Shown here: in pieces, positions 5,033-11,327 of the stretch
Position numbering within the stretch: the stretch's first letter is position 1
Layout of the letters: each line of letters opens with the position of its first letter
NCBI GenBank assembly: GCA_964461885.1
Contig: CAYWVY010000066.1
Coordinates: 1-11,327 of the forward strand
Direction: 5' to 3'
DNA from: UBA288 sp964461885
GTDB lineage: Archaea > Halobacteriota > Methanomicrobia > Methanomicrobiales > Methanospirillaceae
DNA length: 11,327 nucleotides
Translations under genes and position numbers: made by a program
The notes under the pieces: generated by a model
Told to the model about the DNA's origin: nothing
Seen by the model: only the letters and a program-made list of their open reading frames with translations
Databases searched by the model: none

Positions 5033-6413
5033 GCCGCCGGAGGGCGATCAGGGTTGCGCCGCCGAGCGCGGCGAAAGCCGCCGCGAGGCCGAGCGGTGCC
5101 TGCGTCGTGGCCGGCACCGCGGTCGTCCCGGTCGGGGCTCCGCTCGCGGCCGGTAGGGGAGTCGTCGGCAGGGACGCGGTCGCATTGACCGTCCCGGTGG
5201 TCGCGGCGTTCGGACCGGCGGCCTCGGGAGCGAGTTTCATGACCCAGATGTCGCGTCCGCCGGCCCCCTTCGACTCGCTCGACCCGGCGACGATCCAACC
5301 GTCATCCTGCGCCCGGTGCATTGCAAAGCCCCGGTCGGGGCCCGGGCCGGCCGAAAGGTTCTGCTCCCACCCCACCATGCCATCCCGCGTCAGTTTCATC
5401 AGGTGGAAGTCCTCGGTCCCGTCGGCCATGGTCATCGAGCCGAAGAGCAGGTAGCCGTCAGCGAGCTCTGCGCTGTCCCAGGCGCGGTCGAAGCCGGTAC
5501 CGCCGAAGGCCTTCTCCCACAGGGTCACCCCGCTCGGGTCCGTGCGGATGACGTAGGTCTCCGAGCTCTCAGGTGTCCCCCACCACCCGGACCCCGTGAA
5601 GGAACGGCCGACCATGAGGAAGCCCCCGTCGGCGGTGGCGACGAGATCGAACGCGACCTCCTGCCGGTCGCCCGTGCCGTAACGCTTTTCCCAGACCTTC
5701 GTGCCGTCTCGGTCGACCTTGAGGAGGAAGGCGTCGGCCGCCGTCTTCCCGTCGGGCGTCACGGCCCCGGCCACGGCATATCCCCCGTCGCCGGCCTCGA
5801 CGATCGCGAAGGCCTTGTCCTCGCCCTGGCCGCCGTAGTACTTCTCCCAGGCTGGCGTGCCGGCGGCATCCATCCTGACCAGGTAGATGTCGTTCGGCGA
5901 CGAGGCCCTCGGGGCCGAGAGGCCGACCGCGATGAGCGAGCCGTCGGTGGTCTCGACCACGCCCAGCCCGCGCGCGACGCCGCGGCCCGAGGCGTTCGTC
6001 TCGAAGACCGTCGTCCCGTTCAGGTCGACCTTGACGAGCAGCAGGCGGTCGGGCGTGTTCGCCACCGCGCCGGTGGTCCCGACCAGCACAAACCCGCCCT
6101 CCACGGGCACGATGCCCATGAAGAGGTCCTCGCCGGCCCCGCCATAGGTCTTCTCCCAGACCCTGGTGCCGTTGCCGTCGATCTTGACCAGGTAGGCGTC
6201 CCCGGTGCCGTTCGCGGGGGTCGAGTTCCCGGCGAGCAGATACCCACCGTCGCCGGAGTCGACGATCCCGTGCACGGTCTCGTGGTCCGTGCCACCGATC
6301 CAGCTCTCCCATACCACGACCGGAGCCGCAGCGGTTGCGGCGACCGTGCCGATCAGCGCAGCCAGGGCGACGAGCGCGACCGCGGACACCATCCAGAAGT
6401 TGTGCTGCTGCAT
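5028..6413 (-). CDS. Secreted seven-repeat beta-propeller protein with C-terminal anchor (A)
   Basis: A 461-residue surface protein. Residues 1-30 are a signal peptide: MQQHN, then a hydrophobic stretch VSAVALVALAALIGTVAA. Seven repeats of about 50 residues follow. Each has a W-E-K-x-Y-GG-x-G-E-D type strand, a DGGY-x-x-AG strand and a (D/N)-x-(Y/F)-L-(V/L)-K-x-D-x-(N/D)-GT strand, the pattern of PQQ-like/Kelch-like blades, so a seven-bladed propeller is expected. A Thr/Ala/Pro-rich stalk follows, then TTQAPLGLAAAFAALGGATL and a short IALRRR end, a layout like PGF-CTERM archaeosortase substrates. Several NxT/NxS sites suggest N-glycosylation. No catalytic motif is seen; binding or adhesion is a guess. 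The start ATG has GGTGAG three nt upstream and a TATA box at 6457-6466. It is a paralogue of the gene at 6537-7934. Confidence 0.85.
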   Translation of the reverse strand: MQQHNFWMVSAVALVALAALIGTVAATAAAPVVVWESWIGGTDHETVHGIVDSGDGGYLLAGNSTPANGTGDAYLVKIDGNGTRVWEKTYGGAGEDLFMGIVPVEGGFVLVGTTGAVANTPDRLLLVKVDLNGTTVFETNASGRGVARGLGVVETTDGSLIAVGLSAPRASSPNDIYLVRMDAAGTPAWEKYYGGQGEDKAFAIVEAGDGGYAVAGAVTPDGKTAADAFLLKVDRDGTKVWEKRYGTGDRQEVAFDLVATADGGFLMVGRSFTGSGWWGTPESSETYVIRTDPSGVTLWEKAFGGTGFDRAWDSAELADGYLLFGSMTMADGTEDFHLMKLTRDGMVGWEQNLSAGPGPDRGFAMHRAQDDGWIVAGSSESKGAGGRDIWVMKLAPEAAGPNAATTGTVNATASLPTTPLPAASGAPTGTTAVPATTQAPLGLAAAFAALGGATLIALRRR

Positions 6414-6456
6414 AGACTCACCAAACCTGTATCCAGTAAAATTTCCGGGAGGCCGG

Positions 6457-6466
6457 CTTAAAAAGT
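6457..6466 (-). promoter_or_regulatory. TATA-type promoter for propeller gene A
   Basis: On the minus strand ACTTTTTAAG stands out in GC-rich surroundings. A start about 25 nt downstream gives a leader of roughly 20 nt that includes the GGTGAG Shine-Dalgarno at 6417-6422. Spacing and sequence fit an archaeal promoter, so gene A can be transcribed independently of propeller gene B. Confidence 0.55.
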
Positions 6467-6470
6467 CATT

Positions 6471-6483
6471 GCAATTGGATTGC
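6471..6483. promoter_or_regulatory. Inverted repeat just upstream of the gene A promoter
   Basis: GCAAT-TGG-ATTGC is a perfect 5-bp dyad with a 3-nt spacer. It overlaps a second palindrome, ATTGCAAT at 6468-6475. The sites lie immediately upstream of the TATA/BRE region of propeller gene A, where archaeal activators often bind. A role as operator is inferred from position and symmetry only. Confidence 0.3.
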
Positions 6484-6536
6484 TCCCTCCCGGAGCGCGA
6501 CGGGATGCGCAGCCGTGCCGGAAGAGAGAAAGGGGG

Positions 6537-7934
6537 TTATCGCCGCCGGAGTGCGGCGACGGCCAGGCCCGCAAAGGCGGCGAGGCAGAGCAGGGGGGCG
6601 GGCGCAGCCTGCGTCGGGATCGGAAGGGGCGTGGTCGAGGTCGACGTCGCGTTCGCCGTCGGCGTTTCTCCCGGCGTCGCTGTCGCGGTAACGGTCGCGG
6701 TGACGTGAACCGTCGCCGTGGCGTTCGGCGCGACCGTCGGGGGCACGACGGACGCGAGGTAGAGGTCGTAGAGCGCGTCCGGCGTCCGGCTCGCCGCCCC
6801 GGCGACCACGAGACGGGTGTCGTCCGGGGCCGTTACGGCGAGCGCCCGCGACGGGCCGTTGCCGATCGCGAACGACCGGTTCCAGGCCTCGCTCCCAGCC
6901 CGGTCGAGAACGGCCACGTAGGACCGGGTACCCTCCCGCGCCGCGACGGCGCCGGCGACGGCGTACCCGCCCGAGCCGGCCGGGGCAAGGGCGTACCCCC
7001 ACGTCCGCGCACCTCCGGCCGAGAGCCGCTTCCGCCACTGCTCATTCCCGGCCGTGTCCACCTTCACCAGGACGGCCGCGTGCGAACCCGCCCCGCCCAC
7101 CCCGCCGAGGAGGAGCCAGCCGCCGTCGGAGGCCGGCGCGAGCGTCTGGCCGGAGGCCGTCTCCGCGCCGAACGAGTACGTCCGCTGCCACTCCCGGTTG
7201 CCGCCCGACGAGACCTTCACGAGGAGGATGTCGAGAAGGGCCGCACGGCCTCCACCGGTCGAGCCGACAACGAGGTACCCGCCGTCAGGCGTCGCCACGA
7301 GGTCGCTGACGACCAGGACGGAGCCGCCGAGCGACAAAGACCGGTGCCAGGCCTCACCGCCGTCCTCTCCGACCTTCAGCAGCAGGAGCCCGGGGCTACC
7401 GCCGCTTGGCAACTCCGTGGTCCCGGCCACGAGGTACCCGCCATCGGACGCCGGCCGGACGGCGGCGGCGGCATTCCTCTCGCCCCCGGCGGAGTACGAC
7501 CGGGACCAGAGCTGCCGCCCGTCAGGGTCAAGCCGGGCGAGCACGACGTCCGCGCTCCCGGGCCCGGCGCCGCCCGACCCGCCGACCACCACGGTCCCGT
7601 TCTCCGGCGTCCGGGAGGCCGCAACCGGGTTCGCGGCCCCGATGGGCACCCGCGCCTCGCGGACCGGGGTGCCGTTCGAATCCGTTCGGACCAGGTAGAT
7701 CTCCCCCCCGTCCCCGCCCCCGGCCGAGTCTCCGACCAGCAGGTACCCGCCCCCGGCAGCCCCGATCAGGGAGAGCAGGGTCTCGTTCGATAGGCCGCCG
7801 TAGGTGTGCTCCCAGGCGACCGGCGGCGTTGCGTTCGTCTCCGACGTGGCGTTCGCGTCGGCAGCTGCGGCGCTGACCGCGAGCAGGAGGGCGAGGACGA
7901 TCCCCGCCGCGAGTCTATACAGGTCTCTCGTCAT
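6537..7934 (-). CDS. Secreted seven-repeat beta-propeller protein with C-terminal anchor (B)
   Basis: A 465-residue protein with the same plan as propeller A. It has a signal peptide (MTRDLYRLAAGIVLALLLAV, then SAAA) and seven repeats that start with an aromatic strand such as AWEHTYGG, LWSRSYSAGG, EWQRTYSFG or AWNRSF. Each continues with DGGYL-x-x-G and ends in a V-L-x-K-V-D-x-x-G type strand. A Thr-rich stalk with NATAT/NATS sequons follows, then PTQAAPAPLLCLAAFAGLAV and a terminal AALRRR. Secretion, glycosylation and anchoring by an archaeosortase-like route are inferred. The start is ATG 7934: the protein begins with Arg residues before the hydrophobic core, and the TATA at 7980-7987 fits. 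ATG 7949 would add MDDGG, which suits a signal peptide less well. GGTGG lies unusually close to the chosen ATG. Ligand and partners are unknown. Genes B and A are 123 nt apart and A has its own promoter. Confidence 0.83.
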   Translation of the reverse strand: MTRDLYRLAAGIVLALLLAVSAAAADANATSETNATPPVAWEHTYGGLSNETLLSLIGAAGGGYLLVGDSAGGGDGGEIYLVRTDSNGTPVREARVPIGAANPVAASRTPENGTVVVGGSGGAGPGSADVVLARLDPDGRQLWSRSYSAGGERNAAAAVRPASDGGYLVAGTTELPSGGSPGLLLLKVGEDGGEAWHRSLSLGGSVLVVSDLVATPDGGYLVVGSTGGGRAALLDILLVKVSSGGNREWQRTYSFGAETASGQTLAPASDGGWLLLGGVGGAGSHAAVLVKVDTAGNEQWRKRLSAGGARTWGYALAPAGSGGYAVAGAVAAREGTRSYVAVLDRAGSEAWNRSFAIGNGPSRALAVTAPDDTRLVVAGAASRTPDALYDLYLASVVPPTVAPNATATVHVTATVTATATPGETPTANATSTSTTPLPIPTQAAPAPLLCLAAFAGLAVAALRRR

Positions 7935-7979
7935 GCCACCATCGTCCATACCGTGGTGAGAGACTATCGGCAGTGCAGG

Positions 7980-7987
7980 GAATAAAC
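7980..7987 (-). promoter_or_regulatory. Candidate TATA box for propeller gene B
   Basis: GTTTATTC on the minus strand, within GGGTTTATTCCC. A start about 25 nt downstream would give a leader of roughly 20-25 nt before ATG 7934. The TTTATAAG at 8055-8062 on the same strand is an alternative that would give a leader of about 100 nt. Confidence 0.4.
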
Positions 7988-8055
7988 CCGGCAGGATCGG
8001 CCGCGCGGCTGCCCCCGGGACCTCGCGAAAAAGTACTTGGGCTGTGACGACCGAC

Positions 8056-8062
8056 TTATAAA
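8056..8062 (+). promoter_or_regulatory. ileS: TATA box upstream of ileS
   Basis: TTATAAA is the best TATA match in the divergent region. Its centre lies 30 nt before the GTG start, so the usual spacing puts transcription initiation near 8085, leaving almost no leader. An alternative upstream A-rich element, GCGAAAAAGTACTT (8025-8038), would start the transcript near 8060 and keep the Shine-Dalgarno in the mRNA. Confidence 0.5.
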
Positions 8063-8074
8063 CCACTCATGGAC

Positions 8075-8081
8075 GGAGAGG
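8075..8081 (+). promoter_or_regulatory. ileS: Ribosome binding site of ileS supporting the GTG start
   Basis: GGAGAGG lies 7 nt before GTG 8089, a good match and spacing for archaeal 16S rRNA pairing. It supports GTG as the start. The nearby ATG at 8069 is out of frame. Confidence 0.6.
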
Positions 8082-8088
8082 GTACGCG

Positions 8089-11000
8089 GTGAAGGACGTC
8101 GCCGGGAGCTACCGGCCGACCGAGCTCGAGAGCGGAGTGCGCGGGTTCTGGAACGACGAGCAGGTCTACGCGAAGGTCAGGGCGCTCCATGCCGGCGACC
8201 CGCCCTTCTTCTTCGTGGACGGCCCGCCGTACACGACCGGCCACATCCACCTCGGCACGGCCTGGAACAAGATCATCAAGGACTCGGTCCTCCGCCAGGT
8301 CCGGATGAGCGGCCGGCACGTGATCGACCGGGCCGGGTACGACATGCACGGCCTGCCGATCGAGGTGCAGGTCGAGAAGCAGCTCGGCTTCGTCTCCAAG
8401 CAGGAGATCGAGGACTACGGGATCGGGCGGTTCATCGAGGAGTGCCGGACGTTCGCGGCAAAGAACCGCGAGCTGATGTCCGACCAGTTCCGCGCGCTCG
8501 GCGTCTGGCTCGACTTCGACAACCCGTACCAGACCGTGACCCCGGACTACATCGAGGCCGCCTGGTGGGCCCTGCGGCAGGCCGACGAGAAGGGCATGCT
8601 CGACCTCGGGCACCGTGTCGTGAACTGGTGCCCGCGCTGCGAGACCGCGATCGCGGACGCCGAGGTCGAGTACTGGGACGAGCGCGACCCGTCAGTCTTC
8701 GTGAAGTTCCCGCTCGCGGAGATGGACGACGGGTACCTGGTCATCTGGACCACGACGCCCTGGACACTCCCGGCAAACGTCGCGGTCGCGGTCGACCCCG
8801 AGCTCTCGTACGCCCTCGTCCGGGCCGAGAAGGAGGGGATCTCCGAGCGGCTCTGGATCGCCGAGGGCCTGGTCGAGCCCGTCCTGAAGCGCGGCCGGTA
8901 TCAGGACTTCGAGGTGCTCGAGACCCGGCCCGGGGCCGAGCTCGTCGGGACCGCGTACCGCTCGCCCCTCGAGGATCTCATCGATATCCAGCGGACCATG
9001 CCCCACCGCGTGGTCGAGGCCGACTTCGTCACGCTCGAGAACACGGGGCTCGTCCACATCGCGCCCGGCCACGGCTGGGACGACTACCTGGTCGGCGTCC
9101 GCGAGGGCCTCCCGTTCCTCTGCCCGGTCGACGAGGCCGGCGTCTTCACGGCCGAGGCCGGTGCGTTCGCGGGCCGGCCGATCCGCGAGGCGAACCTGGA
9201 AGTGCTCGAGGCCCTTGGCGACCACCTGCTCGCCAGGGCCGAGGTCGTTCACCGCTACGGTCACTGCTGGCGCTGCAAAACCCCGATCATCTTCCGCGCG
9301 ACCTCGCAGTGGTTCCTCCGGATCCCCGAGGTGAAGGAGCAGATGCTCGACGCGATCGAGAAGGTCCACTGGTACCCCGAGTGGGCCGGCTCGGCCCGGT
9401 TCCACGACTGGGTCAGGGACGCCCGCGACTGGTGCATCTCGCGCCAGCGCTACTGGGGGATCCCGATCCCGGTCTGGGTCTGCCCGGCCTGCAACGAGCG
9501 GCGGGTCGTCGGGACGATCGCCGAGCTCGAGGCGCTCTCGGGCTCGCCCGTCCCCGACCCCCACCGACCGTTCGTGGACGAGGTGACCATCCCCTGCGCC
9601 TGCGGCGGGACCATGCGGCGGGTCGAGGACATCTTCGACGTCTGGTTCGACTCGGCCGTCGCGTCCTGGGCCACGCTCGGCTTCCCCGGGAAGATCGACG
9701 CCTGGGAGCAGCTCTGGCCCGCGGACTTCATCACCGAGGGGCAGGACCAGACCCGCGGCTGGTTCTATTCGCAGCTCGGTGCCGCGACCTTCGCGTTCGG
9801 CCGCGCCCCCTACAAGTCCGTGCTGATGCACGGGTTCGCGCTCGACGCCGAGGGGCGCAAGATGTCGAAGTCGCTCGGGAACGTGGTCGCGCCGAGCGAG
9901 GTCGTGGAGAAGGTCGGCGTGGACGTGCTCCGGCTCTACGTCCTCTCGGCGAACGCCCCCTGGGACGACCTGAAGTTCAACTGGGACGGGGTCAAAACGG
10001 TGGCTAGGACCGCGAACATCCTCTGGAACGTCTACCGGTTCCCGCTCCCGTACATGCTCCTCGACGGCTTCGCGCCCGAGGCCGTGGGCGCGTACGACGG
10101 CGCGTACGTCCACCGCCGGTATGCCTCGATGGCGACCGAGGACCGGTTCATCATCTCGCGGGTCAACACCCTCGCCCACCAGTGCGCGAACGATCTGGCC
10201 GACTACCAGCTCCACCGCGTGGTCCGCGAGCTCCTCTCGTTCGTGCTCGAGGACCTCTCGCGCTGGTACATCCAGCTCGTCCGGCCGCGGATGTGGCTCG
10301 AGGGCGAGGACGAGGGGAAGCGGGACGCGTACGAGACCCTCTACTACGTGCTCCGCCGCCTCTTCGCCCTGCTCGCGCCGTTCGCGCCGCACCTGGCCGA
10401 GGCCTGCTACCGGAACCTCCGGCTCGAGGCCGATCCGGAATCGGTCCACATGCTCGCGTGGCCCGAGGGGAACCCCGACCTCGTGGACTCCGTGCTCGAG
10501 CGGGCCACGGCGCTGGTCCGCTCGTTCGACGACGCGGTCCAGAACGCCAGGCAGGCCGGGAAGCGGAAGCTCCGCTGGCCTGTACGCACTGTCACGGTCG
10601 TGACCGACGCGGACGAGGTCAAGGACGCGATCCACTCGCAGAACGTTGTCTGCCGGTCCCGCGCGAACGCCCGCGAGGTCGCCGTGGTCCGCGGCGCCTG
10701 GGAGCGGATCGGCTGGCGGGCCGAGCCCGTGATGAAGGCGCTCGGGCCCGCGTTCGGCCGCGAGGCCCCGAAAGTGAAGGACCTCGTCGAGGCGGCAGAC
10801 GGCACGGCCCTGAAGGCCACGCTCGAGCGAAACGGGACGGTCGTACTCGGTGACTATACGCTCGACGCACACCAGCTGACCTTCCACGAGTCCCTCCCGG
10901 AGGGCGTCTTTTCCGCCCCGATGGACGGCGGCACGGTCTACGTCGACGTCGCCCTCGACGACGAGCTCGAGGGTGAGGGCTGGGCCCGCGAGCTGGTCCG

Positions 11001-11259
11001 GCGGGTCCAGGAGATGCGGCGGCAGCTCGACCTCGCGGTCGAGGACCTGATCGAGGTCGAGGTCGTGCTCCGGGACTCACGGATCGCGGCCCTCGTCGCC
11101 GGCTGGCACGCGACGATCGGAGAGGAGGTCCGGGCCGCGACCCTCGCCGTCGCGGACGAGGGCGAGATCGCTGCGGCCGAGGACGAGCCGTGGACCCTCG
11201 TGGCCGACTGGGACCTGGATGGTCTCGCGGTCACGATCCGGGTCGCCCGGGCCGAGTAA
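8089..11259 (+). CDS. ileS: Isoleucyl-tRNA synthetase
   Basis: Charges tRNA-Ile with isoleucine in the cytoplasm. At 1056 residues it is full length for the archaeal/eukaryotic-type enzyme. Class I signatures are GPPYTTGHIHLG (45-56; HIGH motif HIHLG 52-56) and KMSKS (591-595). The CP1 editing domain is present: WTTTPWTLP (220-228) and VHIAPGHGWDDY (322-333), with the conserved Asp of the DDY motif. Cys pairs typical of zinc knuckles occur at C181/C184, C393/C396, C465/C468 and C503/C505. EGQDQTRGWFYSQL (550-563) contributes to the isoleucyl-adenylate site. DVWFDSAVASWATL has Ala523 where Gly is usual. The C-terminal third is the helical anticodon-binding region plus an extension. The start is GTG 8089, backed by GGAGAGG. 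It is divergent from propeller gene B, and a T-tract follows the stop, so it is probably a single-gene unit. Confidence 0.97.
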   Translation: MKDVAGSYRPTELESGVRGFWNDEQVYAKVRALHAGDPPFFFVDGPPYTTGHIHLGTAWNKIIKDSVLRQVRMSGRHVIDRAGYDMHGLPIEVQVEKQLGFVSKQEIEDYGIGRFIEECRTFAAKNRELMSDQFRALGVWLDFDNPYQTVTPDYIEAAWWALRQADEKGMLDLGHRVVNWCPRCETAIADAEVEYWDERDPSVFVKFPLAEMDDGYLVIWTTTPWTLPANVAVAVDPELSYALVRAEKEGISERLWIAEGLVEPVLKRGRYQDFEVLETRPGAELVGTAYRSPLEDLIDIQRTMPHRVVEADFVTLENTGLVHIAPGHGWDDYLVGVREGLPFLCPVDEAGVFTAEAGAFAGRPIREANLEVLEALGDHLLARAEVVHRYGHCWRCKTPIIFRATSQWFLRIPEVKEQMLDAIEKVHWYPEWAGSARFHDWVRDARDWCISRQRYWGIPIPVWVCPACNERRVVGTIAELEALSGSPVPDPHRPFVDEVTIPCACGGTMRRVEDIFDVWFDSAVASWATLGFPGKIDAWEQLWPADFITEGQDQTRGWFYSQLGAATFAFGRAPYKSVLMHGFALDAEGRKMSKSLGNVVAPSEVVEKVGVDVLRLYVLSANAPWDDLKFNWDGVKTVARTANILWNVYRFPLPYMLLDGFAPEAVGAYDGAYVHRRYASMATEDRFIISRVNTLAHQCANDLADYQLHRVVRELLSFVLEDLSRWYIQLVRPRMWLEGEDEGKRDAYETLYYVLRRLFALLAPFAPHLAEACYRNLRLEADPESVHMLAWPEGNPDLVDSVLERATALVRSFDDAVQNARQAGKRKLRWPVRTVTVVTDADEVKDAIHSQNVVCRSRANAREVAVVRGAWERIGWRAEPVMKALGPAFGREAPKVKDLVEAADGTALKATLERNGTVVLGDYTLDAHQLTFHESLPEGVFSAPMDGGTVYVDVALDDELEGEGWARELVRRVQEMRRQLDLAVEDLIEVEVVLRDSRIAALVAGWHATIGEEVRAATLAVADEGEIAAAEDEPWTLVADWDLDGLAVTIRVARAE

Positions 11260-11283
11260 CTGGCCCTGTAGAATACCTCCGAA

Positions 11284-11290
11284 TTTTTTT
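11284..11290 (+). terminator. T-tract terminator of ileS
   Basis: A run of seven T residues 25 nt after the ileS stop, in an otherwise GC-rich window, fits the oligo-T termination signal of archaeal RNA polymerase. No strong hairpin precedes it. The last 35 bases hold a GGAAAC...TCTAGATAG stretch that may be the promoter of the next gene outside the window. Confidence 0.6.
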
Positions 11291-11327
11291 CGTGATTGCG
11301 GGAAACAGTCTAGATAGAACCGGTGCC

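Noticed and set aside
4996..5298. Upstream extension of the LOG-like frame
   Set aside because: The added residues are low-complexity, overlap the 3' end of propeller gene A, and precede a canonical MQIAVCGAS start.
5040..6560. Similar GCCGCCGGAG sequence at the 3' ends of both propeller genes
   Set aside because: It encodes the shared Arg-rich C-terminal end of the anchor, so paralogy explains it rather than a separate DNA repeat element.
7054..7698. Plus-strand frames opposite the two propeller genes
   Set aside because: Pro/Arg-rich antisense shadows; the minus-strand products have signal peptides, repeats and anchors.
8692..10887. 731-codon open frame on the minus strand inside ileS
   Set aside because: It is antisense to a clear isoleucyl-tRNA synthetase and arises from GC-rich codon structure. 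Its product has no recognisable domain and a biased composition.
1..11327. tRNA, rRNA, CRISPR array, insertion sequence or T-box/riboswitch
   Set aside because: No cloverleaf, regularly spaced direct repeats, transposase motifs or terminal inverted repeats were seen. The non-coding gaps are short (32 to 154 nt) and contain only promoter-like elements.

Overview
The window reads as a piece of a GC-rich euryarchaeal chromosome, most likely a methanogen of the Methanomicrobiales or a close relative. The grounds are an archaeal-type D-aminoacyl-tRNA deacylase, a tandem pair of MoeA genes whose second copy carries a C-terminal periplasmic-binding-protein-like domain, an archaeal/eukaryotic-style isoleucyl-tRNA synthetase, TATA-like promoters, and two secreted proteins ending in a stalk, one membrane helix and Arg-Arg-Arg, as archaeosortase substrates do. 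The proteins do not show the strong acidic bias of halophiles. The placement is an inference; no rRNA or tRNA gene is present to fix it.

Layout, left to right. (1) 1-1259, minus strand: D-aminoacyl-tRNA deacylase (dtdA), its 3' end cut by the window edge. (2) 1260-1348: a divergent promoter region with a perfect 14-bp palindrome. (3) 1349-4574, plus strand: a tight three-gene operon made of a 58-aa four-cysteine protein, a MoeA, and a MoeA-PBP fusion. The junctions overlap by 1 and 7 nt. The fusion gene contains a 10-N assembly gap that probably hides more bases than it shows. (4) 4537-4995, minus strand: a small Rossmann-fold LOG/TIGR00725-like protein that converges on and overlaps the end of the MoeA-PBP gene. 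(5) 5028-6413 and 6537-7934, minus strand: two paralogous surface proteins, each a signal peptide, seven beta-propeller-like repeats, a Thr/Ala/Pro stalk and a C-terminal anchor. (6) 7935-8088: a divergent promoter region. (7) 8089-11259, plus strand: complete ileS, followed by a T-tract terminator.

Functionally there are three groups. Translation quality control is represented by dtdA and ileS at the two ends. Molybdenum/tungsten cofactor maturation is represented by the two MoeA proteins and possibly by the Cys protein and the LOG-like protein, since known Moco carrier proteins share that fold. The cell surface is represented by the propeller pair. No mobile element, CRISPR array, tRNA or rRNA was found. 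The most notable points are the Cys protein leading the moeA operon, the candidate Moco carrier with a hairpin around its start codon, the palindrome upstream of the Mo operon, and the paired propellers.
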